A stretch of 64,000 nt of DNA from the NCBI RefSeq assembly GCF_036697405.1, contig NZ_JBAHWA010000004.1, positions 248,001-312,000 of the forward strand. Reading direction: 5' to 3'. The notes beneath the pieces were generated by a model. That model was not told where the DNA came from, did no database searches, and worked only from the letters and a program-made list of their open reading frames with translations. Below are positions 46,310-54,504 of this stretch, one piece after another (within the stretch, counting starts at the first letter, position 1; each line of letters begins with the position of its first letter). This DNA is from Lysobacter sp036697405. Lineage in GTDB: Bacteria; Pseudomonadota; Gammaproteobacteria; Xanthomonadales; Xanthomonadaceae. The translations under genes were made by a program, and so were the position numbers.

Positions 46310-46837
46310 TCATGTGCCGCGCCTGCGCAGTTGCACCGCGCTCAGGCCGGTGCGGGCCGCGGTAGCGCTCATATGCGCATGCGTCAGGGCCACCGCAAGG
46401 GCGTCGGCGGCGTCCGCCTGCAGCTTCATTTCCGGCAGGTTCAGCAGCAAACGCACCATGTGCTGGACCTGCTGCTTGTCGGCCGCGCCGCGGCCGACCA
46501 GCGACTGCTTGATCACCCGCGGGGCGTATTCGCAGATCGGGATGCGCCGGCGCACCACGGTCGCCAGCGCGGCGCCGCGGGCGTGGCCCAGCTTCAACGC
46601 CGACATCGCGGACTTGTCCATGAACACGGTTTCGATCGCGACCTGCTGCGGCCGCCATTCGTCCAGCGCCGCTTCCAGCCCCTCGCACAGCAAGCCCAGC
46701 CGCGACGGGAAGTCCTCGGCGTCGAGCAGCTTCAATGCCTGCGCGTGCACATAGGTGCAGCGGCCGTCGGCCGCGACGTCGATGACGCCCAGGCCGGTCC
46801 GCTGGGAACCGGGGTCGATGCCGAGGATGCGGATCAC
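46310..46837 (-). CDS. ruvC: RuvC, Holliday-junction resolvase
   Basis: This 175-residue RNase H-fold nuclease has the first acidic residue in RILGIDPGSQRTGLGVIDV, the second Glu in VAIETVFMDKSAMSALKLG and the C-terminal pair in QADAADALAVALTHAHM. It cuts junctions handled by RuvAB. It starts 9 bp after yebC. Confidence 0.97.
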   Translation of the reverse strand: MIRILGIDPGSQRTGLGVIDVAADGRCTYVHAQALKLLDAEDFPSRLGLLCEGLEAALDEWRPQQVAIETVFMDKSAMSALKLGHARGAALATVVRRRIPICEYAPRVIKQSLVGRGAADKQQVQHMVRLLLNLPEMKLQADAADALAVALTHAHMSATAARTGLSAVQLRRRGT

Positions 46838-46846
46838 GCAGGCAGT

Positions 46847-47578
46847 CTACGCGTAGGCGTCGGCGCCGAGTTCGGCGTTGGAGTAGACGTTCTGGACATC
46901 GTCCAGGTCTTCCAGCCAGGCCAGCATCTTGACCACCTGCTGCGCGGTCTCGCCGGCGACGGCGATGTCGTTCTCGGCGCGGTAGGTGACCTCGGCCTGC
47001 TCCGGCGCCAGGCCGGCCGCCTCCATCGCCGCCTTCACCGCGGCGAACGCGTCGGGCGCGGTCAGCACGTCGATGGAGCCGTCGTCCGGATAAACCACGA
47101 CGTCGTCGGCGCCGGCCTCGATCGCCGCTTCGGTGATCTTGTCCTCGTCCGAGCCGGCCGGGAACCACAGCACGCCGCGCTTTTGGAACAGGAACGCGAC
47201 CGAACCGTCGGTGCCCAGATTGCCGCCGAACTTGCCGAAGGCGTGGCGCACGTCGGCGACGGTGCGGACCTTGTTGTCGGTCAGGCAGTCGACGATCACC
47301 GCCACGCCGCCCGGGGCGTAGCCCTCGTAGCGCACTTCCTCGTATTCCACCCCTTCCAGGGCGCCGGTCGCCTTCTTCACCGCGCGTTCGATCACGTCCT
47401 TGGACATGTTGGCCGACAGGCCCTTGTCGATCGCGGTGCGCAGGCTGGGATTGCCGCCGGGATCGCCGCCGCCGCGGCGCGCGGCCACGCTGATCTCGCG
47501 GATGATCTTGGTGAAGATCTTGCCGCGCCGCGCGTCCTCGGCGTTCTTGCGCGCTTCGATCGACGGACCTCTACCCAT
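46847..47578 (-). CDS. yebC: YebC/PmpR-family protein
   Basis: This 243-residue protein begins MGRGPSIEARKNAEDARRGK and continues with the typical KIIREISVAARRGGGDPGGN and RYEGYAPGGVAVIVDCLTDN blocks. Family members act as transcription regulators or, in recent work on some homologues, as translation factors that relieve ribosome stalling. The position upstream of ruvC is conserved in many bacteria and supports the name. The length is as expected. Confidence 0.95.
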   Translation of the reverse strand: MGRGPSIEARKNAEDARRGKIFTKIIREISVAARRGGGDPGGNPSLRTAIDKGLSANMSKDVIERAVKKATGALEGVEYEEVRYEGYAPGGVAVIVDCLTDNKVRTVADVRHAFGKFGGNLGTDGSVAFLFQKRGVLWFPAGSDEDKITEAAIEAGADDVVVYPDDGSIDVLTAPDAFAAVKAAMEAAGLAPEQAEVTYRAENDIAVAGETAQQVVKMLAWLEDLDDVQNVYSNAELGADAYA

Positions 47579-47672
47579 GGCGTTATCGGCTCAATCTGTG
47601 AACAAGCCGGCGATTTTACTCGATAGTGCGCGTCCGCCGGGGCCGGCGCGCCCAGGCCGGGCCGGCCGGGGC

Positions 47673-48329
47673 TCAGGCGCGCAGGCGGCCATGCCGGAAA
47701 TAGGCCGCGGCCATGGCGGCGGCCTCGGCCGAGAACAGCAGGCCGGTATGGCTGGCGGCGATCACGGCATGGTCGCTGAGCCCGTCCAGGCGGGTCTCGG
47801 CGACCGCCACGGTGCCGTCGCTGTCGGGGCCGAGATCGCCGAAATAGCGGCCCAGGCCGTGCGGGGTGGAGCCGGCGATCACCGCCACCTCGGCCCGGCC
47901 GCGCCAGGGCGGACAGCCGTGCAGCAGCAGTTCGGCGCTGCGGCCCAGCGCGGCCGCGGTCCAGGCACGGCGGGCCAGCCCGCCGGCGGCGGCGCTGCCG
48001 CACAGGGGCGAGCCCAGGCAGACCACGCGCCGGACCGGCAGTTCGGGGTGCGCGGCCAAGGTGCTGAGGGTGATCAGGCCGCCCAGGCTGTGGGCCAGGA
48101 CGTGGGTCGGGCCGGCGCCGAGGCGTGCGACCAAGCCGGGCAGGGCCGCGTCCGGGCCGCCGGCGGCGCCGGCATAAGCATGCAGGGCGGGCTCGTAGCC
48201 GGCCTGAGCCAGGCGCGCGGCCATCCAGCGCATCGACAGCGCCGGCATCCAGATGCCGTGGATCAGCAGCACCTTGCGCGTCGCATCCGCCGTCGTCGCT
48301 CGCTCCATCGCCGCTCCGTCGTTGGCCAT
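47673..48329 (-). CDS. Alpha/beta-hydrolase, lipase/esterase-like
   Basis: This 218-residue protein has KVLLIHGIWMPALSMRWMAA, the nucleophile elbow VLAHSLGGLITLS, a middle acid near PDSDGTVAVAETRL and the likely catalytic His in AASHTGLLFSAE. The pattern fits small triacylglycerol-lipase-like or esterase hydrolases. No signal peptide is seen, so it is probably cytoplasmic. ATG 48308 is an alternative start. It is the first gene of the minus-strand run that includes yebC-ruvCA. The substrate is unknown. Confidence 0.82.
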   Translation of the reverse strand: MANDGAAMERATTADATRKVLLIHGIWMPALSMRWMAARLAQAGYEPALHAYAGAAGGPDAALPGLVARLGAGPTHVLAHSLGGLITLSTLAAHPELPVRRVVCLGSPLCGSAAAGGLARRAWTAAALGRSAELLLHGCPPWRGRAEVAVIAGSTPHGLGRYFGDLGPDSDGTVAVAETRLDGLSDHAVIAASHTGLLFSAEAAAMAAAYFRHGRLRA

Positions 48330-48643
48330 GCCGGGGATATCGGGGCTGCGCCGATGCTAACCAAGTCGTGCCGCGCGGGTCCGGCACAGGAGCGGCGCGA
48401 GCGGCGACCGCGACGGTCGGGCGGCCCGCGCAGGCTCGTGAGCGTGACGGTCGCCGCTTGCGCCGCCCCACCTTGAAGCGGAGCGCGATGGCTCGCATCG
48501 CCGGCGCAAATCGCGTGGAACAAGCGTGACCAGGCTAGCGGAACGGTTGTCCCATCCACGGGACGCCTGGGACTGTGATGCCGCGCCCTCCCGGCGACGC
48601 GGGCAGCGCTCACCATCGCCGCCCCCCCCATCACGGAGTCCAC
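48330..48643. repeat. Divergent gap with degenerate REP pair
   Basis: This 314-bp gap holds an inverted pair of diverged REPs at about 48386-48471 (AGGAGCGGCGCGAGCGGCGA on the left and GTCGCCGCTTGCGCCGCCCC on the right). The remainder up to the DUF4832-type gene has no recognisable feature. Confidence 0.65.
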
Positions 48644-50116
48644 ATGGACCTGCGACCCGTCGTACCCGCCGCCCTCGCCGTCGCGCTGAGCGCCCTGCTC
48701 GCCCTCGTGCCCGCGCGCGCCGGCGAATCCATGCCCGCGCAAAGCAACGACGACCTGTCCAACCCGCACCGCGGCTTCCTGCTCTGGGGCACCACGGTCG
48801 GCGCCGACGGCGGTCTGCCCGACAACCATTACGGCGCCTCGATCTATCAGATCTACCTGCCCTGGCGCGAAGTCGAAACCGCCGATGAGCAGTACGACTG
48901 GGACGGCTTCGAGCAGCGCCATCTGGCGCCGATCCTGGCCGAGGCCCCCAACGCCACCTTCGTGCTGCGCCCGGTCGCCGACTACCCGGACAGCGTCGGC
49001 AACAACATCCACCACTACTACGACAGCGAACAAGCCGAGCGCGACTATCCCAAGTTCCTCGGCCAGGCCCCGCTCAATATTCCCGGCCACGCCTACACCA
49101 GTTGCGGCGGCGACGGCCCCGGCGTGGCGCCGGACTACAACACGCCGGCGATGCGCGAGCAGCTGCAGCAGTTCGTGCGCGCGTTCGCGCGCCGCTACGA
49201 CGGCGACCCGCGCATCACCGCGGTCCATGTCGGCCTGCTCGGGTTCTGGGGCGAATGGCACACCTCCGGCTGCCCCGGCTACGAGCCCGACGCGACCACC
49301 CGCGCCCTGGTCCGCGACGCCTACACCAACGCCTTCGTGCAGACGCCGCTGCACACGCGTTATGCGCGCGCCAGCGATGTCGGCGGCGCCGCGTTCGGTT
49401 TCAGCGAGGACTTCTTCCCCTCCTACACCGCGATGTGCAACGCCTATACGCCCATGCTCAAGCGTTGCGACGACAGCGGTTGGTGGAACCTGGAGTGGGG
49501 CTACCGCAATGAGGTTCCGGCCGCGCGCGAGAACTGGCGGCTCAACCCGATCGGCGGCGAAAGCCCCTACGCCGACCAGAAGAAGCTGTGGACCGACCGC
49601 ACCGCCGACATCGTCAAGCTGGTGCGCGACTACCACTTCAGTTGGCTGGGCCCGGCCGGGCAGCACGAGAACACCGGCACCGCGGCCTTCCGCGCCAAGC
49701 TGCTGAGCATCAAACGCGCGCTGGGCTACGAGTTCACCGTGCGCCGCGTGAGCTGGGCCGATCAGGCCGTGCCCGGCGCCGCCATGCCGGTCAGCCTGAG
49801 CATCGAGAATACCGGCGTGGCGCCGCTGTACCAGGTCTACCAGGCCGAGCTGCACTGGCTGGACGCGGGCGGCGCGCTGCGCGCCAAGTCGGTGCTGGAC
49901 TATCCGCTCACCGGCCTGCCGCCGGGCGCGGCGCACAGCCAGGCGCTGCAGGCGACCGTACCCGCGACGCTGGCGCCGGGTCGCTACACCCTCAAACTGG
50001 CGCTGGCCGACAGTTGGCCCGGCCGGCGCGGCATCGCCCCGCAGAACGCCGGCCGCGACAGCGCGGGGCGCTTGAGTTTAGGGGTGGTGGATGTGGTGGC
50101 GGCGGCGCGGCGATGA
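48644..50116 (+). CDS. Secreted DUF4832/DUF4874-type protein
   Basis: This 490-residue protein has a signal peptide (ALSALLALVPARAGE), an N-terminal barrel-like region with DLSNPHRGFLLWGTTVG and HVGLLGFWGEWHTSGCPGYE (acidic residues placed as in glycoside-hydrolase-like TIM barrels) and a C-terminal beta-sandwich (MPVSLSIENTGVAPLYQVYQ). The pattern matches DUF4874/DUF4832 proteins of unknown activity, possibly polysaccharide-related. GGAG precedes the ATG at 48644. The frame upstream to 48575 is not signal-like. Confidence 0.83.
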   Translation: MDLRPVVPAALAVALSALLALVPARAGESMPAQSNDDLSNPHRGFLLWGTTVGADGGLPDNHYGASIYQIYLPWREVETADEQYDWDGFEQRHLAPILAEAPNATFVLRPVADYPDSVGNNIHHYYDSEQAERDYPKFLGQAPLNIPGHAYTSCGGDGPGVAPDYNTPAMREQLQQFVRAFARRYDGDPRITAVHVGLLGFWGEWHTSGCPGYEPDATTRALVRDAYTNAFVQTPLHTRYARASDVGGAAFGFSEDFFPSYTAMCNAYTPMLKRCDDSGWWNLEWGYRNEVPAARENWRLNPIGGESPYADQKKLWTDRTADIVKLVRDYHFSWLGPAGQHENTGTAAFRAKLLSIKRALGYEFTVRRVSWADQAVPGAAMPVSLSIENTGVAPLYQVYQAELHWLDAGGALRAKSVLDYPLTGLPPGAAHSQALQATVPATLAPGRYTLKLALADSWPGRRGIAPQNAGRDSAGRLSLGVVDVVAAARR

Positions 50117-50445
50117 GATTTCGATAGCGGCCGCACCCCGCGACCGTCAAGGTCGTCGCACCGGCACCCATGCGGCGACCTTGCACTGTAGGAGCGGCGT
50201 GAGCCGCGACCGCGAACCAGCGAGGCCAACGCAAGCGCCGAGTTTCGCGATCGCGACTCACGTCGCTCCTACAGGAAGCGGTACGCGCCCCACGGTGCCG
50301 TCGACCGACATCAGAGCGATGCGCCTCACTGTGGGAGCGGCGTGAGCCGCGATGCGTAGGTCTGGCTGCCAGCGCAAGCTTGCGTCGCACGCGCAGTGTC
50401 GTGGTCGCGGCTTACGCCGCTCCTACCAAGGCGGTGAGGTTCGGG
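50117..50445. repeat. Two REPINs between convergent genes
   Basis: This 329-bp gap holds two inverted REP pairs: 50186-50274 (arms starting CTGTAGGAGCGGCGTGAGCC and its inverse) and 50331-50426 (GTGGGAGCGGCGTGAGCCGC and its inverse). The arms of the first pair differ by compensating changes in the core hairpin (GCGGC/GCCGC against GCGAC/GTCGC). No gene is present. It lies between the converging ends of the DUF4832-type and GNAT genes. Confidence 0.85.
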
Positions 50446-50973
50446 TCAGGCTTGCGCGGGACGGCGCAGGATGAATTCGTGGTCGCGGGTGTCGCCGACC
50501 ACGAACTCGTAATCGCCGACATGGACGAAGCCGTGGCGCGCATAAAAGCGCTGCGCGCCCTGGTTCTGCGACCACACGCCGATCCACAGCGTGCGCGGGC
50601 CGTCGCGCAGCAGCCAGTCCAGCACGACCTGGAACAGACGCCCGCCCCAACCACCGTTCTGTGCTTCGCGCAGTACGTACAGACGCTTGAGCTCGCCGTC
50701 GCCGGCCGCGACCTCGGCATGCGGCAAGCCGCAGGGCCCGGCCAGGGCGTGGCCGACCGCGACGCCGTCGCGCTCCATCAGCCAGACCGCGCATTCGGCG
50801 TCGCCGAGCACGCGCGCCTGCGCCTGGACCGAATAGCTATCGTCCAGGAAGCGCCGCAGATGCTCCGGCGGATACAGATGGCCGAAGGTTTCGATGAAGG
50901 TGCGCGCGCCCAGATCGGCCAGCAACGCCGCGTCGGCGGGAGTGGCGCGGCGGATACGGTAGTCGTCGCTCAT
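50446..50973 (-). CDS. GNAT-family N-acetyltransferase
   Basis: This 175-residue protein has one GNAT fold: MSDDYRIRRATPADAALLAD at the start, the acetyl-CoA loop LYVLREAQNGGWGGRLFQVV and LWIGVWSQNQGAQRFYARHG. The pattern resembles acetyltransferases of small amines or protein N-termini, but the substrate is not inferable. The ATG at 50973 is chosen because the open frame continues upstream through repeat sequence. It precedes aspS on the opposite side of a 205-bp repeat-bearing spacer. Confidence 0.88.
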   Translation of the reverse strand: MSDDYRIRRATPADAALLADLGARTFIETFGHLYPPEHLRRFLDDSYSVQAQARVLGDAECAVWLMERDGVAVGHALAGPCGLPHAEVAAGDGELKRLYVLREAQNGGWGGRLFQVVLDWLLRDGPRTLWIGVWSQNQGAQRFYARHGFVHVGDYEFVVGDTRDHEFILRRPAQA

Positions 50974-51005
50974 GTCTCGACCTGTCCTCTCGTTGTCTGC
51001 CCGAT

Positions 51006-51165
51006 GCAGGAGCGGCGTCCTACAGGGATTTCCTACGGTCATGGCCCGCGGCCGCGCAATCGACCGCGCTCGACGACCGCGTTGCAAAACCCTGGCCATC
51101 CGCACGATCGCCGCGGCGCCGACGGCCGTCGCGGCGAGGCCGCGGCTAGCGCCGCCCCACCCCAA
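51006..51165. repeat. Variant and degenerate REP copies between GNAT gene and aspS
   Basis: GCAGGAGCGGCGTCCTACAG followed by GGATTTCCTACGGTCAT (51006-51042) is a forward copy of the variant REP seen inverted at 14688-14727. A degenerate reverse REP is at about 51129-51160 (GTCGCGGCGAGGCCGCGGCT). The gap holds no gene. Confidence 0.7.
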
Positions 51166-51178
51166 GGCCGTGCGAGGC

Positions 51179-52945
51179 TTAGGCCGGATCCTTCGGCCGC
51201 ACCATCACGTGCACTTCGGCCAGCTGCGCGTCCGGGATAGGCGACGGCGCGCCGGTCATCAGGCATTGCGCGGTGGTGGTCTTGGGGAAGGCGATCACGT
51301 CGCGGATCGACTCGGTGCCGGCCATCAGCGCGGCGATGCGGTCGATGCCGAAGGCGATGCCGCCGTGCGGCGGCGCGCCGTACTTGAGCGCGTCCAGCAG
51401 GAAGCCGAACTTGGCCTGCGCCTCTTCCGCGCCGATGCCGAGCAGATCGAACACCGCCGACTGCATCTGCGGGCGGTGGATGCGGATGGAACCGCCGCCG
51501 ATCTCGTTGCCGTTGAGCACCATGTCGTAGCCGCGCGAGACCGCGGTCTTGGCGTTGGCGCGCAGGTCGGCGATGTCGTCCACCGCCGGCGCGGTGAAGG
51601 GGTGATGCAGGGCGACGTAGCGCTGCGCCTCCTCGTCCCACTCGAACATCGGGAAGTCGGTGACCCACAGCGGCTTCCAGCCGTCCTGGACCAGGCCCAG
51701 ATCCTTGCCCAGCTTCAGGCGCAGCGCGCCCATGAAGTCGCTGGCGGTCTTGTAATCGGCCGCGCCGAAGAAGATCGCGTCGCCGGTCTGCGCGCCGGAG
51801 GCTTCGACGATGGCGGCCAGGGTGGCGTCGTCGAGGAACTTGGCGATCGGCGAGTTGATGCCTTCGCGGCCCTTGGACGCGTCCTCGATCTTCATCCAGG
51901 CCAGGCCCTTGGCGCCGTACTTGGCCGCGTGCGCGCCGGCGTCGTCGATCTGCTTGCGCGACCAGCCCGCGGCGCCCGGCGCACGCAGGGCGATCACGCG
52001 GCCGTCGGCATGGTTGGCCCAGTCGGTGAAGACCTTGAACTCGCAGTGCTTGACCAGCTCGGCGATGTCGACGAACTCCAGCTCGATGCGCAGGTCGGGC
52101 TTGTCCGAACCGTAGCGGCGCATCGCCTCGGCATAGCTCATGCGCGGGAACTGGGCGTCGAGCTCGACGTCGATGGATTCCTTGAACACCACCCGGATCA
52201 TGTCCTCGACCGTGTCCTGCACGTCGCGCTCGGACACCCAGGCGAACTCCATGTCGAGTTGGGTGAACTCGAGCTGGCGATCGGCGCGCAGGGCTTCGTC
52301 GCGGAAGCAGCGCGCGATCTGGTAATAGCGGTCGAAGCCGGCCACCATCAGGATCTGCTTGAACAGCTGCGGCGACTGCGGCAGGGCGTAGAACTCGCCC
52401 GGGTGCATGCGCGCCGGCACCAGGAAGTCGCGCGCGCCCTCGGGCGTGGCCTTGGTCAGGATCGGGGTCTCGATGTCCTGGAAGCCGCGCGCATCCAGCC
52501 AGCGGCGCAGCGACTGCACCAGGCGGATGCGGGTGCGCATCATCTTCTGCATCTCGGGGCGGCGCAGGTCGAGGTAACGATAGGTCAGGCGGGTTTCCTC
52601 GCCGGCGTTCTCGTGGGCGTGGAACGGCAGCGGCTCGGCCTTGTTCAGCACCTCGATGGTCGCGGCCAGGATCTCGACCTTGCCGCTGCGGATCTTGTCG
52701 TTGGCGGCCTGGCGCGCGCGCACCGTGCCGGTCACGCGCACGCAGCTCTCCACGCTCAGGTCGCCGGCCGTCTTGAACAGCTCGGCCATGTCGGAATCGA
52801 CCACGATCTGGACCACGCCCTCGTGATCGCGCAGATCGGTGAACACCACGTGGCTCTGGACGCGGTTGGTGTTGACCCAGCCGCACAAGGTGACGGTCTG
52901 GCCGATCAGCGCCTCGTCGACGAGGCCGCAGAAGTGGGTACGCAT
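51179..52945 (-). CDS. aspS: Aspartyl-tRNA synthetase
   Basis: This 588-residue class II synthetase has an N-terminal OB fold (MRTHFCGLVDEALIGQTVTL, then HVVFTDLRDHEGVVQIVV), class II motifs 1-3 (ARDFLVPARMHPGEFYALPQ, RCFRDEALRADRQLEFTQLD and FGIDRIAALMAGTESIRDVI) and the bacterial GAD insertion domain. It charges tRNA-Asp. The frame is open 32 codons upstream, but ATG 52945 gives the standard N-terminus. FmdB, often adjacent to aspS in this group, is here separated by the inserted DUF3011 gene. Confidence 0.97.
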   Translation of the reverse strand: MRTHFCGLVDEALIGQTVTLCGWVNTNRVQSHVVFTDLRDHEGVVQIVVDSDMAELFKTAGDLSVESCVRVTGTVRARQAANDKIRSGKVEILAATIEVLNKAEPLPFHAHENAGEETRLTYRYLDLRRPEMQKMMRTRIRLVQSLRRWLDARGFQDIETPILTKATPEGARDFLVPARMHPGEFYALPQSPQLFKQILMVAGFDRYYQIARCFRDEALRADRQLEFTQLDMEFAWVSERDVQDTVEDMIRVVFKESIDVELDAQFPRMSYAEAMRRYGSDKPDLRIELEFVDIAELVKHCEFKVFTDWANHADGRVIALRAPGAAGWSRKQIDDAGAHAAKYGAKGLAWMKIEDASKGREGINSPIAKFLDDATLAAIVEASGAQTGDAIFFGAADYKTASDFMGALRLKLGKDLGLVQDGWKPLWVTDFPMFEWDEEAQRYVALHHPFTAPAVDDIADLRANAKTAVSRGYDMVLNGNEIGGGSIRIHRPQMQSAVFDLLGIGAEEAQAKFGFLLDALKYGAPPHGGIAFGIDRIAALMAGTESIRDVIAFPKTTTAQCLMTGAPSPIPDAQLAEVHVMVRPKDPA

Positions 52946-53198
52946 GGAAACTCCGGGATCGAAACGGCGGCCGGCGGCGGGGCCGGCACGGTGGGGGGCG
53001 CCGGGCGGGCCGGCGCGCGTCCGGGCCTGGGCCAGGAACACGCTATCTTAACGGCTCCGGCCGGTTACTTGTCCGGCCACGGCGACTGCGGCTGGATTTT
53101 GTCCATACCCAGTCCACTCACTTCCGCCCCCGTGCGCACCCGCATCACCGGCCGCGGCCCGGTCCGCCGCGCGCTCCACCCGGCTTAGGGGATAGGCC

Positions 53199-54110
53199 AT
53201 GCTGAAACTGCTCAAACCGCTGTCGCTGGCGATGTGTCTGGCGGCGCTGGCGGCGCCCGCCCTGGTCCAGGCCCAGCCGCAGGCGCGCGCCTACGCGCCC
53301 GAGAACCTGCGCACCCTGTCCTACAACGATCAGGTCCGGGTGATCAGCCTGGAGTACTCCGAACAGTCCAACGGCCGGCGCATCCCGGACGACCAGCTGC
53401 GCTTCTATATCGACCAGGTCAACCGCTCCAACTGGACCTTCAGCCGGATCAAGGCCGATATCTCCCAGTCCCTGGCCGGCGGCGGCGGGGTCGGCCCCCA
53501 GCCCGGCGGCACGATCCGCTGCGAAAGCACCGACGGCCGGCCGCGCACCTGCCGCACCAGCTGGCCCGGCTATTCGCGCCTGCTGCGGCAGCTGTCCAAG
53601 ACGCCCTGCACCGAGGGCAGCACCTGGCAGTCGCGCGACGGCAACATCTATGTCAGCGGCGGCTGCCGCGGCGAGTTCGGGCCCGGCCTGAGCCCGCCGG
53701 TGCCCCCGATCGGCCAGACCGTGCGCTGCGAAAGCAGCGACAACCGCCCGCGCACCTGCTCGGTGCCCTGGTACGGGCCGACGCGGCTGTCGCGCCAGCT
53801 GTCCAGCTCGGCCTGCATCGAGGGCCGCACCTGGCAGTCGCAGAACGGCCAGGTCTGGGTCAGCCAGGGCTGCCGCGCGGATTTCGTGGCCGGCGCGCAG
53901 ATCCAGCCGCCGCAACCGGGGGCGCGCCGGGTCACCTGCTCCAGCGTCGACAACCGCACCACCACCTGTCCCTGGCCGCCGGGCTACGGCGTGCCGCGCC
54001 TGCTGCGGCAGATCTCCAAGCAGCCCTGCATCCAGGGCAACACCTGGGGCATCGGCTCGCAGACCGCGATCTGGGTCAGCCGCGGCTGCCGCGGCGAATT
54101 CGGTAACTGA
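53199..54110 (+). CDS. Exported protein with three DUF3011 repeats
   Basis: This 303-residue protein has a signal peptide (CLAALAAPALVQAQ), a 75-residue N-terminal part (VISLEYSEQSNGRRIPDDQL) and three Cys/Trp-rich repeats at about 105-160, 173-228 and 243-300. Each has the scheme C-x-S ... C ... Arg-Gln-(L/I)-S ... C ... TW ... (I/V)xVS/Q-GCR-(G/A)-(E/D)-F, with even Cys numbers fitting disulfides in an oxidising compartment. DUF3011 has no established function. A GTCC-free ribosome site (TTAGGGGATAGG) precedes the ATG. Confidence 0.88.
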   Translation: MLKLLKPLSLAMCLAALAAPALVQAQPQARAYAPENLRTLSYNDQVRVISLEYSEQSNGRRIPDDQLRFYIDQVNRSNWTFSRIKADISQSLAGGGGVGPQPGGTIRCESTDGRPRTCRTSWPGYSRLLRQLSKTPCTEGSTWQSRDGNIYVSGGCRGEFGPGLSPPVPPIGQTVRCESSDNRPRTCSVPWYGPTRLSRQLSSSACIEGRTWQSQNGQVWVSQGCRADFVAGAQIQPPQPGARRVTCSSVDNRTTTCPWPPGYGVPRLLRQISKQPCIQGNTWGIGSQTAIWVSRGCRGEFGN

Positions 54111-54180
54111 TCGGCCCCTGGCGGGCGCCGCAACGGCGCCCGTCGCCCCCCCGCGATGCCGCGAGGGCGCAATCCCGCGA

Positions 54181-54504
54181 CTAGGACGCGGCCGGCTTGG
54201 CGGCCGGCTTGGGCTCGCTCTTGGCCGGCTCGGCCTTGGTTTCGGCCTTGGTCTCGGCCGGCTTGGGCGTGTCCGAACCGCCGGAACCGGCGGCGTCGGC
54301 CAGATTGCGCTTCTTGTCGCCGTCCTTCTTGAAGTCGGTCTCGTACCAGCCGCCGCCGGCCAGGCGGAACTGCGGCGCGGTGAGCTGACGGCTCACCCGT
54401 TCCGCGCCGCAGGACGGACAGACGCTGGGATCGGCGTCGGACAGCTTCTGCAGACGGTCGAAGCTGTGCCCGCAGGCGCTGCATTGGAAGGCGTAGATAG
54501 GCAT
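54181..54504 (-). CDS. fmdB: FmdB-type zinc-ribbon protein
   Basis: This 107-residue protein from the ATG at 54504 has a zinc ribbon (MPIYAFQCSACGHSFDRLQK with Cys 8 and 11, then VCPSCGAERVSR with Cys 29 and 32) and a long Lys/Glu/Pro/Ala tail. FmdB-like proteins are small putative regulators often beside aspS. It lies in the same frame as, and with no stop after, the large exported protein read from 56658. No clear ribosome site precedes its ATG, so its independent translation is uncertain. Confidence 0.8.
   Translation of the reverse strand: MPIYAFQCSACGHSFDRLQKLSDADPSVCPSCGAERVSRQLTAPQFRLAGGGWYETDFKKDGDKKRNLADAAGSGGSDTPKPAETKAETKAEPAKSEPKPAAKPAAS

Noticed and set aside
50972..53188. 738-residue open frame on the plus strand over aspS
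   Set aside because: It is antisense to a fully conserved aspartyl-tRNA synthetase and shows no domain.
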